From positions 1 through 64,000 of the forward strand of contig SSNU01000134.1 in assembly GCA_012064415.1 (NCBI GenBank): a DNA stretch of 64,000 bases. The letters run 5' to 3'. The notes below the pieces were generated by a model that worked only from the letters and a program-made list of their open reading frames with translations, was not told the origin of the DNA and did not search any database. This document shows, piece after piece, positions 22,628-33,870 of this stretch. The position numbers and the translations under genes are program-made. How positions within the stretch are numbered: the first letter of the stretch is position 1; each line of letters begins with the position of its first letter. This DNA is from Gyrodactylus bullatarudis. Its lineage: Eukaryota; Platyhelminthes; Monogenea; Gyrodactylidea; Gyrodactylidae.

Positions 22628-24040
22628 GGCTAAACTTTACTTTAGGGGCACCATGATTTTATATATTAAAATTCCGTCACTACTCATCAGTAAACATGAA
22701 AATTAATAAACTAAATCAACATTAACTAAAATGTAAGTTATTTTATAATTTTTCGAAATGCTTAACTTCCTTAGGTCAATCAAAGATTTGAAAAGAAATC
22801 AATATTGAAAAATAAATATTTTTATTGAAAAGTATAAATTTCTGAGATTGCATGGAGGGTAGCCTGAAAAATATTATCAGGACTGTTCCTTCGGAATAAA
22901 TACATCATCAAATAACTATCTAATAAGTTCTTCCTTTTATTACGGACATTTCCTGCGTCTCTCTTGGCTGCTCCCCATATGGACTCAATGCGGTTGGTAT
23001 GGAATCCCTCTCTATTCACAAACTCATATTTATGACACACTGTTTTGTGGTTGTATCCCTCTTGACTGAGTTTCTTATAAGATTTGTGCTCATCCGAGAT
23101 AATGATGGAGCCAGGAACAATTCTTCTTTTTATTATCTCCATCAAAGTGGCTTTCTTCCTATTTTCTACAGTCTGCATGAAGACTTTGCCATCTTCGTCA
23201 ACTCCACCGAAGACCCAAATATTAGAAGTTGCCAGCATGTGTCCTCGATGATATTTTCGCTGACAGAAACATGATTCATCTATCTGAACTTCTTTGCCTT
23301 TACCACCAATAATGGTGTTTGCTTTATTAATATATTCGACAAATATATCACGGACAAAGTTGGTCCAATCGACAACAGTCTTATCAGTTAATTCCAGCTC
23401 GGAAGTTATGAACTTGAGGTTGTCAGCTTTGTAACACACAACTCTAATAATCACCAAGATTTTCCATATTGGAAGATGAGATCTTGCGAAGAATGTTCCT
23501 TAAAAATAAATAAATTAGAATTACCATCTCGGATTGATTTTCTTCTTTTGCAAGTCGAGCACCGAAAAACATATCCATCGATAGATGAACTGTATTCTCC
23601 GAGATACATTTCACCATCACAATCATCGTGAGACATAGTTAGAGGAATGAGTTTAAGTCGTTGACACATTTGGACAATTCCCTTTTTATCTTCATAAGCT
23701 CTAGCAAGAGTGATTATGGTCAGGCTTTCAACATTATCAGGAGTAATATCGTTTATAGATGACATGATGTTATAATTAATTTAGTCTTTGCGGTTTTTGA
23801 ATCAAATTAACAAAATAGGTTTATTTTCATTTGTTTTTGTTAAAATTGACTGGTTTTATGAAAAATACTAACTATTATATACAAATTTTGGATTTAAACT
23901 TGTACATTCTTCAAAAGTGATTATTTGATAAATTTATGCGATAATTATGCTTTCCTTAAGTTTTATTGTGTTTTTCTACTGTTTTACTTCTTTCTATATA
24001 TATATATATACAGCCGGTGCCCCTAAAGTATAGTTTAGCC
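22628..24040 (-). mobile_element. Intact Merlin transposon
   Basis: 25-bp TIRs with one mismatch: GGCTAAACTTTACTTTAGG... (22628-22652) and its inverse at 24016-24040. Perfect 8-bp target duplication CATTTCTC at 22620-22627 and 24041-24048; Merlin elements make 8-9 bp duplications. The interior encodes an uninterrupted two-exon transposase on the minus strand. All parts needed for an autonomous element are present. It sits between the arms of an older long-inverted-repeat element. Confidence 0.92.
22822..23765 (-). CDS. Merlin (IS1595/ISXO2-like) transposase
   Basis: Two exons: 23765-23525 and 23498-22822. They are joined across a 26-nt intron (23499-23524, GTAATT...TTAAG). Splicing restores IRD-GTFFARSHLPIW, the conserved 'GTFF..s.lp' segment of this family, and keeps the frame (918 nt, 305 residues and stop). 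The N-terminus has a Cys-rich zinc-ribbon-like region (C34, C49, C69, C72). Catalytic D154 (QIDESCF), D216 (ISDEHKSY) and E252 (HTNRIESIW) are all present. The ATG at 23765 fits the frame. Both coding and terminal parts are undamaged, suggesting recent activity. Confidence 0.9.
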
Positions 24041-24166
24041 CATTTCTCACTTTATAGAATAGGAACTAAATTTTAACTAAAAATGTGACATTAATAATTG
24101 ATAATTATCATTAAGAATTTTGAAAACAAGATCATATTATTGAAAATCATAAACGAAGTAGCGAAG

Positions 24167-24475
24167 CGAAGTTGGGAAAGTTATTTCGAGTATTTTAAGA
24201 GCTATGAATGGTTTTTTTGAACTAGGATAATTAATTTTTAAAAATAAATTCAAGTATCGTATTTTTATTGGATTTAAATACAATTCAGAGTGTTAAAAGC
24301 TTACTTGAAGCTATTTTTCCGACTTTTCGCCCCTTAGTTTGGTTACTCGAATTTCATTGGTCAAACCCTTTGTGACTCCTGATTGGTCAGAAGAGGCAGA
24401 CTTTTTAGTATATTAAAAGCACGCGATTCACTTTTTAAAAATGTTGATTCAACAACTGGGTACTTTACCTGTAGT
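24167..24475 (-). repeat. Long inverted repeat, right arm (309 bp)
   Basis: Partner of 22062-22370, same length, ends ...GTACTTTACCTGTAGT. Confidence 0.8.
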
Positions 24476-24980
24476 AATTTAATCTTAATTTAACTACAAA
24501 TTTTTAGAAATCAACTTTGGAAGAAACTTTAGATGAAAATTCGACAATATCCATAATTATGGATATGGCGAAAACGTCTAACAAATTGAACATACTCTAT
24601 GTGAATATTTTCTACGATATGACAGTCCACAAATATCTACTTGATACGATTCTTGTCACTACTACTACTGAAAAATATTTAGTTGAAAAATTAGAAAATC
24701 AATTGAAAAAATATCCAATGATTTCCCAATGCAAAAATATTTTTAGAGAACTTAATGAAGACATCAATAAGGCTGTTTAAGAATCCAAAAACAAAACCAG
24801 CCTTTAAGACTTAAATAATATATTAAGAAGTACTTTCCTGACTCTAATCCTATTATGAAAAACATAAAGATAGCAAACATTCTTGACCCAAAAGCAAAAG
24901 GAAAACATTCGAGTGACGAGGATTTCATTAGAATCAAGTATAAATTGATCGAAGGTAATTAATAAAGAATAGTTTTAATT
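24476..24980 (+). pseudogene. Unrecognised open frame, possible transposase relic
   Basis: An 87-codon frame (24517-24780: MEETLDENSTISIIMDMAK...) follows a TTTTTAG acceptor-like site. After a stop, the next segment in another frame reads KNIKIANILDPKAKGKHSSD. 'LDPKAKG' resembles a segment near the C-terminus of classical hAT transposases, but this is a short similarity judged from memory. It shows no relation to the large hAT-like copies in the window. Confidence 0.2.
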
Positions 24981-24998
24981 CCATAAGCAATAACATTC

Positions 24999-26024
24999 TT
25001 TTGATTTCCGAATTAGTGAAAAATGATCTAGAATTAGTTTTATGATAAAATTTATTAAAACTTAGGTTGAGAATTCTAATGTTGACCTAAGTTTAAAAAT
25101 TTGGTATTAAAACTATTTTTAGGTTATCTAATAAAATAGGAAATTTTTTGACAGAAAAACAAAAATTAGGCCTAGATGAGATTCAAGGTATTTATAAAAT
25201 AACTTGCTTGTGCGAAAAGTCATACATAGGTCGCACCGAAAGAAATTTTGAGATAAGATGTTAAGAACACAAAAAGGCTATAGAAAAAGTACAGGTAGAC
25301 AAGTCAGCATTAGCTAAACACTGAGCTGATAATCCAGATCATACTATAGATTTTAATGACGTAAGAAGTCTAGGAAACATGAGAAATAAGTATAAAAATA
25401 TGATTTTGGAGTCTATAGAGATTAAACTAAACGAGATTGTTAATGGTAATAAGACGGATATAAATATTGGAAATCGTTGGTTAGATTTGATAAATTAAAG
25501 TTGAGATGAAATCTGATTGTTTTAATGTTTTGATTGGACACACAGGGTTTAAGTATCTTAAGTTTTTTGAAAAATCTCACGCCAGAAAAAGAATACGACA
25601 TGTATTCGAAATATTGTGTGAGTCCGGGGTAATCTAAATGTGTTTTGTTCTAATCTTAGTTTTAATGTTCTTACAAGTGATGAATTATATTATCAGAGTT
25701 ATTACTCTAATAATTCTGATTACTATAACAATCACTGTAATTTTTATAATCCTTATTTTTTTAAGAAATACTACACCTTTCTCTCCTATTTCTTTTTATA
25801 CAGATAGACCAATACAAGCCAGAATACAACATAGTCAGGCAGCAAGCGAACAATGTTATAGTTAATCTATGCCGAACAGCTCCCTGAAGAACTACTTGGT
25901 TCAAAAAAAGGATTTAGATTTGAATGATTCTTTTGATTTCCGAATCAGTGAAAAATAATCTAGAATTAGTTTCATGATAAAATTTATTAAAACTTAGGTT
26001 GAGAATTCTAATGTTGACCTAAGT
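24999..26024 (+). repeat. Direct repeat pair, about 100 bp, flanking a Penelope relic
   Basis: 24999-25097 and 25925-26024 are close copies (shared GATCTAGAATTAGTTT-type words). Each ends in a small hairpin, AAACTTAGGT / ACCTAAGTTT. A Penelope relic lies between them. Confidence 0.65.
25121..25498 (+). pseudogene. Penelope endonuclease relic with undisturbed target site
   Basis: Reads ATTCAAGGTATTTATAAAAT without interruption at 25181-25200, the empty form of the site broken at 7882/16019 in the sister copy. It then reads CLCEKSYIGRTERNFEI (GIY-YIG) with two stops, and KLNEIVNGNK near the end. Dead copy. Confidence 0.7.
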
Positions 26025-26380
26025 TTTAATAGATTATTTTGATACTTCTCGTAAAAAAATATGACGAAGACTTTATCTATTATCATCCAGAAGAGCATAT
26101 ACAAGTGGTTGAAAATATTTTGTCGGCTTAAAAATCATTAATTGAGGAAAAAGATTTTGAGGTTCGTATGGCGGCGTCTACTCCTCTTTTAAAGAGAATG
26201 CGATAATTTTTTACAAATATTTATAACATTTTACTTATATTTAATATTAGATTTATAAATAGATATCTATTCAACAACAAGTACTAGAGAACATTTTTAG
26301 ATAATGAATGAAGAAGAAACAAAACTTCAACATTGTCATTTTTGTTAAAAAATCTCAAGGTCATAAGATACTTTACTATC
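25500..26380. other. No supported gene
   Basis: A frame at 25638-25865 encodes an Ile/Leu-rich low-complexity peptide, as expected from AT-rich repeats. The right direct repeat (25925-26024) is the only structure seen. Confidence 0.4.
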
Positions 26381-26384
26381 TCTA

Positions 26385-26424
26385 ATGCCACTGATGATGC
26401 TTTAAGAAATGCCCATGTGGTATT
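26385..26424 (+). ncRNA. Hammerhead ribozyme-like relic
   Basis: AATGCCA-CTGATGA (core 26391-26397), TGCTTTAA, GAAATGCCCATG, then TGGTATT pairs with AATGCCA in helix I (about six pairs with one G-U). The cleavage-site base appears as G after CAT, so it is probably inactive. Closely matches the motif at 43747-43790. Confidence 0.45.
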
Positions 26425-27480
26425 TTAAATATATCTTCTTCTTCGTATAATTCCAAATTATGAATATAAGTGGATACTCGGACGTTTTTGAAAAACCACA
26501 TGAATAAATTAAGGCAGTATAATTATAAAACTAATGTATTTTTTTACTAATAAATATAATAATCATTTAAAATTATAAATCTTTTCTACTTTGTCACCTT
26601 TTTTATTGACTTTAACAATTTTTGTATGATAGTATTGATTCAAAAAGGATCTTTTCATTTTTCTTATCTTTTCTTCCTTATAATTTTCATCCAGTCTCTC
26701 TTGAGAGGCTGTGGGTTCAGATGAGCTCTGTGACTCCGTTGATTTTTTTAAGAAAGCCTCAATTGGGAATATTGTACATTCTTGTTCGTCTGCACATTCA
26801 GCAAAAATAGGCTCAAATTGAATTATTAGTTGTATGATAATGAATTTTAAAAAAGCAAATTACACGGAAATTACTTCATTATACGGAGTCACAAGCAGTG
26901 GACTAGACAAGTTAACCAACTTATTAGTACTCGATTCTAGACTCATGTGGGAGGTTTGAGAACAAGCAAATAATAAGGGATAAGCGTTTAATTTCGCCGG
27001 GTCTCATCAGACTTAATCCTGGACTAGATATATTTAAAGTACAATGCATAATATTTCTGCCCTTCCATTGGTTCAATGGTTCGCTGCTCAGGGAGGGTGA
27101 TGGGTTTGAAAATCCTGTTTCCAGGCGGCTTTACTTTCGTATCTTCTCCAGGCTTGGGCCCTCTTTGCACTTTAGGAATCCATCCATTACACGGTGTACA
27201 AATTTGAGGCAAAAATTTTCTACTCACGTGATTTTCATATATTTTGTGCAGTTTTCTGTCCTGATCACGAATCTGAAAACCGTTTTTAATTTAAAATATG
27301 TTTGCGATCTCGAGACTGATCCAAAAATTTCAATCATAAATTTTATTGGATTCCAATTATTGAGCTTATTATTAAGTTTAATACAACAAGTGACATGTCA
27401 TTTTGAAGGAAATATTATGTAGAATAACATAAAATTATTCATTGTGAAAAAACTTTTTCCTGGTTTGAGTTTTACACCCT
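26425..27480. other. Non-coding, with one ribozyme-like motif
   Basis: Frames at 26622-26810 and 27024-27422 show no family motif. A ribozyme-like core is listed separately at 26960-27025. TTACACGGTGTA near 27186 is a short palindrome also seen at 34735. Confidence 0.35.
26960..27025 (-). ncRNA. Hammerhead ribozyme-like motif
   Basis: On the minus strand CTGATGAG (27010-27003), CCCGGC, GAAA (26995-26992), then TTAAACGCTTATCCC. The last part resembles TAAAAGCGCTTATTCC after the motif at 745-812. Helix I pairing is incomplete. Confidence 0.4.
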
Positions 27481-28500
27481 TTTAAGTGCCTAAAATGCCT
27501 ATATCAGACTTCTCAAATTCAAATTATTTTGATTCGCGTATCAATCGATTCGTTTCATCGAGCTGAGAAAATTTAAAAAAATCAAGTTTCAAGCTCAGAT
27601 CAGTAAACAGTTATGGTGGTTTTCCTATTTAAAATAATTTGCAATAGACCACTAACAGGCAACTTATGTCTTCAAATGATGATACCCAAATTTCCTCTGC
27701 CCAGTATCGGGACCTGCAATCCTTTTTGAACACATCATCTTCTCTAGCTAAAGATAAGGTACTGTGCGCTGTCCTACACCAGTCCATTGAAAATCAAAAG
27801 TTTCCGAAGATGATATGGCAGAAAGTCAAAAAAGCCAAGATGAAAAAATCAATAGCCAGCGTTGTCCATGTATCCCTAGATTTGGCCAAGACAAAAGAAA
27901 ATGGAATAAAAGGAAAACATAATGATCTCGAACGTATGAATGCTTCAGTACAATCGCTTCCAGACAAACTGAGAACTTCATTTCTGGATTACGTCCAACA
28001 GGTCACTGAAGCCCGTACAAACTCTGAGTCAAAGTCTCTCAACATGAGTATAGTAAATCGCCCGAAGGATATTTTCTTTCCAGACAACCCTGAAAACTAT
28101 GTGTTAAACCTCGCTAACACTCCGCTTTCCAAAGATACCCTTGAGGTCGTTAGTCTTGGCCCAAAGTTTTGTTTTCCAAACAGACGTAATATGAACTATG
28201 AGACTGATAGTGGTTTTGAGTTATTTTATAATCAACTTAAAGATCTCCCTGCCTCTTCTAAACAGCTACGTGAGAGATTCGACACGATCGCCAACGATGC
28301 CAGAGTCCAATACAAGCAGCAGAAAATTGATTTCCCATACCTGACAGCAGATCATTATTAAGCTTTGGCAGCAATTCAAAAAAACTCGGAGGTACTCATA
28401 TCTGATCTGGATGAAGGTTCAGGAATTGCCATTATCAACTCGGAAGAATACTACCGAAAGGGGGCTAAAGTTAAGATCAGTTCCCCCCTCATAAATTCTT
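27480..28500 (+). pseudogene. Penelope-like element, 5' coding half
   Basis: From ATG 27666 a 231-codon frame includes LGPKFCFPNRRNMNYETDS, matching the 'lslGpkF..p' segment ahead of the RT in Penelope-type proteins. After an in-frame TAA (28359-28361) the same frame continues ALAAIQKNSEVLISDLDEGSGIAI, corresponding to the RT start block ('ikPDKGsgvVI'). Coding ends about 28500 at a stop and the RT palm is missing. The single stop plus 3' truncation make it inactive. Confidence 0.6.
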
Positions 28501-28814
28501 TATTACTCAAAAGTAATCACTGAGACTTTAAAATATTAAATATATGCATAAATTATTATGATTGACTCACTTCTTAACAATTTTGATCCATCTCTTCAAT
28601 TCCAGGTCTCCACATGTGAAAAATGCTAAAAGTTTAGTATATCCATTTATATTCCCACAAAATTCAAAAAATCCATCATTAGAAACAAAATTTGTCTTCT
28701 TACTATGCATTGTTTAAATACAAAAATTCAAAACACAACTATTTTACAAATATTCAACGCTGGTACTATTCGTGATACTATTATGCTATGCCAAAGATTT
28801 GGTCTTATCGACGC

Positions 28815-29247
28815 AGAATTTAATTTTCAATTTATGATATCCAGTTGTTGGGCAATTAGTTTATTTCTCTTAATGATTTTGATCAATTAGTAACTCCAGT
28901 TTTGGGAAAATTCGAAATTTTCGTTTTTTGCGAATATCTCCAAAACTGAATTCAATTCGTGAATTCTGAGACCAGATACAGAATCTGCGTCAAATTTCGT
29001 ATCAGGATAATTTTAGTTTATTTTTATACCTCCAGATCGAAAAAAAAAGTGACACGCCGTGTTATTAGAGAATTACTGTATATTAGCTATCTTTGGCCAA
29101 TTTTTCAAAGTTTAGGCTGAGTCATATAAAAAATCTTTATGAAAAGACGATTCTAATGATACCACATGATATATATCTTACTCTTAGTTTTAGACCTCCG
29201 ATTCAACATCAAATTTTTTACAACTTCGAAATAAAAAACGTTTTTGT
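28815..29247 (+). repeat. Dispersed repeats shared with 33680-33870 and 34545-34735
   Basis: 28815-29060 shares GATATCCAGTTGTTGGGCAA and GTGACACGCCGTGT with 34560-34735. 29057-29247 (GTGTTATTAGAGAATTACTG...) is nearly identical to 33680-33870. The second ends at an ambiguous base N (29248). These direct repeats bracket the palindromic composite and the Tc1-like gene. Confidence 0.7.
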
Positions 29248-29558
29248 NTTTAATTTTTATCGAAGTTCTATGGATTCTAAGATTTACCCTATGCGAAGAC
29301 TATTTCCAGAATAACTTTATATAAGGTTTTAAAAAATGAACAAAAACAGGTTATTGGTTAAGATATTATGTTACATTTCAATTGGCTCAAGCCTGTTACC
29401 AGGTGAGCACAGTGTAGTTTTTCATATTGTTAAAATTCAGATTGATGTTAATTTTTCCCTAATTGTGGGTCTCTTTTATAACAAAGTGTAAGTGTAAGAA
29501 TAGTAAATTGAATAATCATAATTATTGGGTTATTCTGTAGAAATCAGTTATTTGCTGG

Positions 29559-30522
29559 TTAGTTTCCACTTCTACTTTTCTTCTCTTCCTGGAGGGGGGT
29601 TGGGACAAAGGGCTTTCTTTCTCTAGGCTTAGGCAAATTCAGAGGTTTTACACGATTCTTCTGTACGCATAGGTTTGGCTTTTCTTGATTGATTAAATAT
29701 GCTTCAGCAGCTTTCAACAAGTAGACATTGTTTCTAGTTGTTTTATAAATGATTTCAAAGTTTTGGGGCGAACCATTTGCCTTACATGTTTTGAGGTGCT
29801 CTCGTATTGCGGTCTGGCCCGTGTGTTCACCGATCCTTTCTTCGAGACGTCTTATTAAGTGGCCAATATACTCAGATTTGCATGGAAATGAGAATTTGTA
29901 CACTACGTTGCTCTAATTCATCTTGTCGATGGAATCCTTTGCGTTGCTCGTGAACATTTTCTGTGTTTGGAAGGTAATTCTGAGATTTCCGTTTGGGTGA
30001 AGACTTCATAATTTTCTTTTAGATATTGTTGCGATTTTAACCCTTTTGAATGGTAGGCTTTAGTAAGCAGTTTCTTCTCCTTGCTCTTTGGGCTTCCTTC
30101 GTGGGGTGTAGAGTTTTGATAGTCTATCGTTTATCAAATTTATAGGGTAGTCATTTGAAACGAAAATGGCGGTTAATTTTTCCAATTCTTCTTCCCATGC
30201 TGATTCTGAAACTATTCTGCAGGGTTCTTTTCGCTAGAGCTGTTATTAATCCTCGTTTCACCTTCAATAGTAAAAATGAATTGAAGTTGAGCAATTTTCC
30301 CGTGAATGTGTTCTTACGGTATATGCCTCTTTTCACTGAGCCATCCGGATTCTTTAATAAGTTAACATCTAGAAAGGGAAGGTTGTTCTCGGTTTTTCTC
30401 TCCATCGTGAATTTGATCTTTGAGTGGGCTTGATTGAATTCTGCTAACAAGTTTTCAATAGACAGATTATTATTAGCTACTATAAATGTAAATAAAGGCC
30501 TTATTTGTGAAAACTTTGGCAT
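29559..30522 (-). pseudogene. Penelope-like RT end and GIY-YIG endonuclease
   Basis: Minus-strand frames 30522-30151 (RT thumb, NNLPFLDVNLLKNPDGS) and 29903-29559 (endonuclease: KSEYIGHLIRRLEERIGEHT, IREHLKTCKANGSPQNFEI, AEAYLINQEKPNLCVQKN, basic C-tail). The sequence is identical in translation to 11556-11927 and 12175-12373 but continues to the true C-terminus. Frameshifts lie between the two frames. The RT palm is missing. Confidence 0.75.
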
Positions 30523-30585
30523 CGCTTTCTTCTTTTCTCTACAAAAATGGAAAATTTATCGATATCTCAGCTCAAAACCGATATA

Positions 30586-30967
30586 CAGTTAATTACACAC
30601 ATGATGGCTCACATGATGAATATTCTTCTCTTCATCTTTATATTTATACCTCTCTGCTCTCTTTCGGTAGACCAATAGAATTAGAGAAACACATTAACCA
30701 ATCAGAATTAAGCTTCATTTCTTATCCAAGATTCAATCATTTTCCACTTTCTATCCCTAACTTCAACTCAAACTTTTACCTAACTTTAACTAAAGAAAAA
30801 ATTTCAATTTATCTTCAAATTTTTATCCATTGTATTAAAAAATATCATCAATTTTATTCTTCTCAATTTTCTGCCATAGAGAAGTTTTTCTCAATCTATC
30901 AAGAAGTCTATTCTTCTTCTCCGCCTTTCAATAATCATGCAACAATGATATTTCTTGATTCAGGTTT
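30586..30967 (+). repeat. pogo-like TIR, third copy
   Basis: 382 bp, starts CAGTTAATTACACACATG after TA (30584-30585). It is the inverse of 11111-11492 and matches the left TIR at 7883-8264 with few changes. Confidence 0.8.
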
Positions 30968-31569
30968 AAAGAGTTTTCAACATTGGGCTTGTCGATAAAT
31001 TTCACACAACAGAAGCAATTTTTGATGGTACTGGGATCGACATTATTCCAGGCTTCTTTCGCGATATAAAGACATTCTTTCAAATTTAAATTTCTTTTAA
31101 TTTCATGGAGTTTGTTGCCCCTTGATAATCTGACCCCCTCAAGAAGACGACGATATGCACATTTAAACGATCGAATTATACCTGCATCTATGGGTTGGCA
31201 GACTGAAGTACAATTTGGAGGTAAAAACTGCAACTGTATAAATTAGTGATGGATGAGTTTTGAAATCTTGAAAAATGAAAAAAACTTACTTTGATGTTAG
31301 TCAAAGTTATATTGACTGCATGGCTAGGAGCATTATCTACAAAGAGAATTATTTTCTTACCAGAAGCCCTCAATTCTGAGTCCCAATCAAAGAGATATTT
31401 TGCAAATATTTCCCTTGTCATCCAGCCTTTCTTTGAAGATTCGTAATAAAGAAATGTTCTGTCATTATCGTCAAAACATCGAGGCTTCTTGGATGAATGG
31501 ATGATTTGGAAGGGTCTTTTCTCCCCAGCTGCATTAACACAGGAAACCGTAGTTACTCTATCCTTGAGA
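30928..31569 (-). pseudogene. pogo/Tigger transposase, 3' half
   Basis: Carries FVDNAPSH (second D), an intron identical to the one at 10789-10844, and QPIDAGIIRSFK (third D). The gene starts abruptly at TCTCAAGGATAGAG where it joins Penelope sequence, so the DNA-binding part and first catalytic D are missing. Translation equals the corresponding part of the 8880-11150 gene. Confidence 0.75.
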
Positions 31570-32195
31570 GAAAGAAAGCCCTTTGTCCCAACCCCCCTCC
31601 AGGAAGAGAAGAAAAGTAGAAGTGGAAACTAACCAGCAAATAACTGATTTCTACAGAATAACCCAATAATTATGATTATTCAATTTACTATTCTTACACT
31701 TACACTTTGTTATAAAAGAGACCCACAATTAAGGAAAAATTAACACCAATCTGAATTTTAACAATATGAAAAACTACACTGTGCTCACCTGGTAACAGGC
31801 TTGAGCCAATTGAAATGTAACATAATATCTTAACCAATAACCTGTTTTTGTTCATTTTTTAAAACCTTATATAAAGTTATTCTGGAAATAGTCTTCGCAT
31901 AGGGTAAATCTTAGAATCCATAGAACTTCGATAAAAATTAAAGCATGGGAGTGAAAAAGTAGATTAAAAATTATTATTTTTGAAATTTAGGGAATAATTA
32001 ATTCCTTATTAATGATTTTTGATACGCCAAAAGATCCTGAAAAAACGATCTGACGACCAAGGAGAGTATTAATGATTCTCATTGATAGTAATAAATAAAG
32101 CATGTAAAAATGATGAGATTTCATAATAAAGATTAAATCTAAGATGTATAGTTTATTCTTAAGAATAAATTTTCAGTATTATTATTGCTGAAAGT

Positions 32196-33158
32196 TTCAA
32201 CAGATCTATCAGAACAATTCAAAAAGTCTTAAACGGGACTGTATCCGGAGGTTTTAAGTCAACAGGAAGAAAGCCAATATTTTCTGTTAGACAGAAAGTT
32301 CGCCTGGGAATGGTGCTGAAAAGGTATCATTACAACAGTATAAAAGAAATACAGCAGTTCTTCTATCCCAATGTGAATTACAAAACATTCTATGAGTAAG
32401 GATTCATTAGAATTAATTAAATTTTAGTAATGTCAGAAAAATTGGTTACCATTTAGTCAATGGACTGGTGAGACAGATCCTTTCACAGGATAATATTCAG
32501 AAAAGAATGGATTTCTCAAGGACTTATGTTAACCATCCTGATAAGTTTTGGAAGAGAGTTATTTTTGCTGATGAAGTTCTTTTCCAAAATATAAAATTAA
32601 ATGGGAATGGAAAAGTCTTGGTAAGCAAATATTTCAAGCGGAAACACACTCGAGTTTTTCAAAGGACGAAATTCTACGCTAAAAAGATGTTCATTCTAAC
32701 CATGATGTATGGGAGAAAGCCAGTTATTACTGCTGTTCCTGATAGAATCAATCAGCTAACATTTCAAGAACTGATAGCTGAGAATTTAGCAAATTATCCT
32801 GGTTTCAGGAATGGAACATTGCGGATTCTAATCGATAATGCAAGACCCCATACTGCTGCTTCGGTAATTTTTGATGAATATTTTCTAATTTTAGACTATT
32901 AGATTCTTCAGAAATAATAGACTGACAACTCTTTAGGATTTTCCAGCTAACAGTCCTGACTTGAATCCAATAGAAAATTTATTTGCCATAATGAAAAGTA
33001 AAGTATCTGGTATTCATTCTTCCAATGACATAACTGTCAAAGTGAATCAGCTCATCGATAGGTTCATAACAATTGAACAAGTCAATTCCCCTGTTTTATC
33101 GATGCAAAGCAGACTTAGAAGTTGCTTGGAAGCACGAGGAAAGCATACAAAATTTTAA
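32196..33158 (+). pseudogene. Tc1/mariner-like transposase with tiny introns
   Basis: Exons: about 32196-32395, 32428-32863, 32895-33158. Introns are 32 nt (32396-32427, GTAAGG...TTTTAG) and 31 nt (32864-32894, GTAATT...TTTTAG). Blocks: VRQKVRLGMVLKRYH (HTH region), WKRVIFADEVLFQN (first D), ILIDNARPHTAAS (second D), FPANSPDLNPIENLF (E). Splicing the 31-nt intron gives TIRFFRNNRLTTL and brings the E to the expected spacing, but an in-frame TAG (32934-32936) sits just before DFPANS. No TIRs were found. Probably a nearly intact dead copy of a different lineage from the 39-42 kb element. Confidence 0.7.
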
Positions 33159-33679
33159 TAATATTCCTTTTTTTTCTAATAAACTGTTATATACTTGATT
33201 ATTCTGACTTAATAACAAATTTTAATAAAGCTAGTTGTTTTATAATTATTGTAAGATCATACTGGCATCATAATAAATCTTATCGAGTTAGATTGCTGAA
33301 TTCTTATATTTTATTGAAAATTTTAATTTTTAATGATTTGTATATTTACTCATAAGTAGGCCTTGAATTATTTAATCTTTAAACAATCAAAACATCGTTA
33401 AAATCTCAATTTTTTTACTAAATTTAGGTATAAGATGAAAATCAAAATTAAGAAATTGAAATTTTTTATATTATCAATAAAATCAAAATACTTACAAGTA
33501 AAACTGCTTTTAAGAAGAAAAATTTATTTTCAAGTCTCACCACTTGAAGAATACAGAACGATCTTCGATCAACAAGACAGAATGAAAAAAAAATTTTTCA
33601 CCCTGATCTGATCCGATTTTTAGGGTCGATCACAAAGGTCAAATTTCTTCAAAAATTCTAAATTTTTGGTTTTGAAATT

Positions 33680-33870
33680 CCGTGTTATTAGAGAATTACT
33701 GTATATTAGCTATATTTGGCCAATTTTTCAAAGTTTAGGCTGAGTCATATAAAAAATCTTTATGAAAAGACGATTCTAATGATACCACATGATATATATC
33801 TTACTCTTAGTTTTAGACCTCCGATTCAACATCAAATTTTTTACAACTTCGAAATAAAAAACGTTTTTGT
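33680..33870 (+). repeat. Direct copy of 29057-29247
   Basis: Near-identical over about 190 bp (TTGGCCAATTTTTCAAAG, ATACCACATGATATATAT). Divergence starts at GTTTTTGT, after which the first copy has N and Penelope sequence. Confidence 0.75.

Larger units (their letters stand above)
29249..31942. mobile_element. Palindromic Penelope/pogo composite
   Basis: The arms 29249-29624 and 31567-31942 are reverse complements of equal length (376 bp), differing at only a few bases. They are the 3' UTR and terminal region of a Penelope element. Between them lie the Penelope coding end on the minus strand (29559-30522) and the 3' half of the pogo-like element with its TIR (30586-31569). The right arm is joined directly to the truncated pogo sequence at a short AGAG overlap. 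Confidence 0.8.

Noticed and set aside
24840..24960. Classical hAT C-terminus (LDPKAKG)
   Set aside because: Only seven to ten residues of similarity without surrounding motifs; kept as a low-confidence relic, not a finding.
25638..25865. Hydrophobic 75-codon frame that looks like a membrane protein
   Set aside because: Ile/Leu codons come from a TTATTA/ATTATA-rich stretch; no homologue pattern or splice sites.
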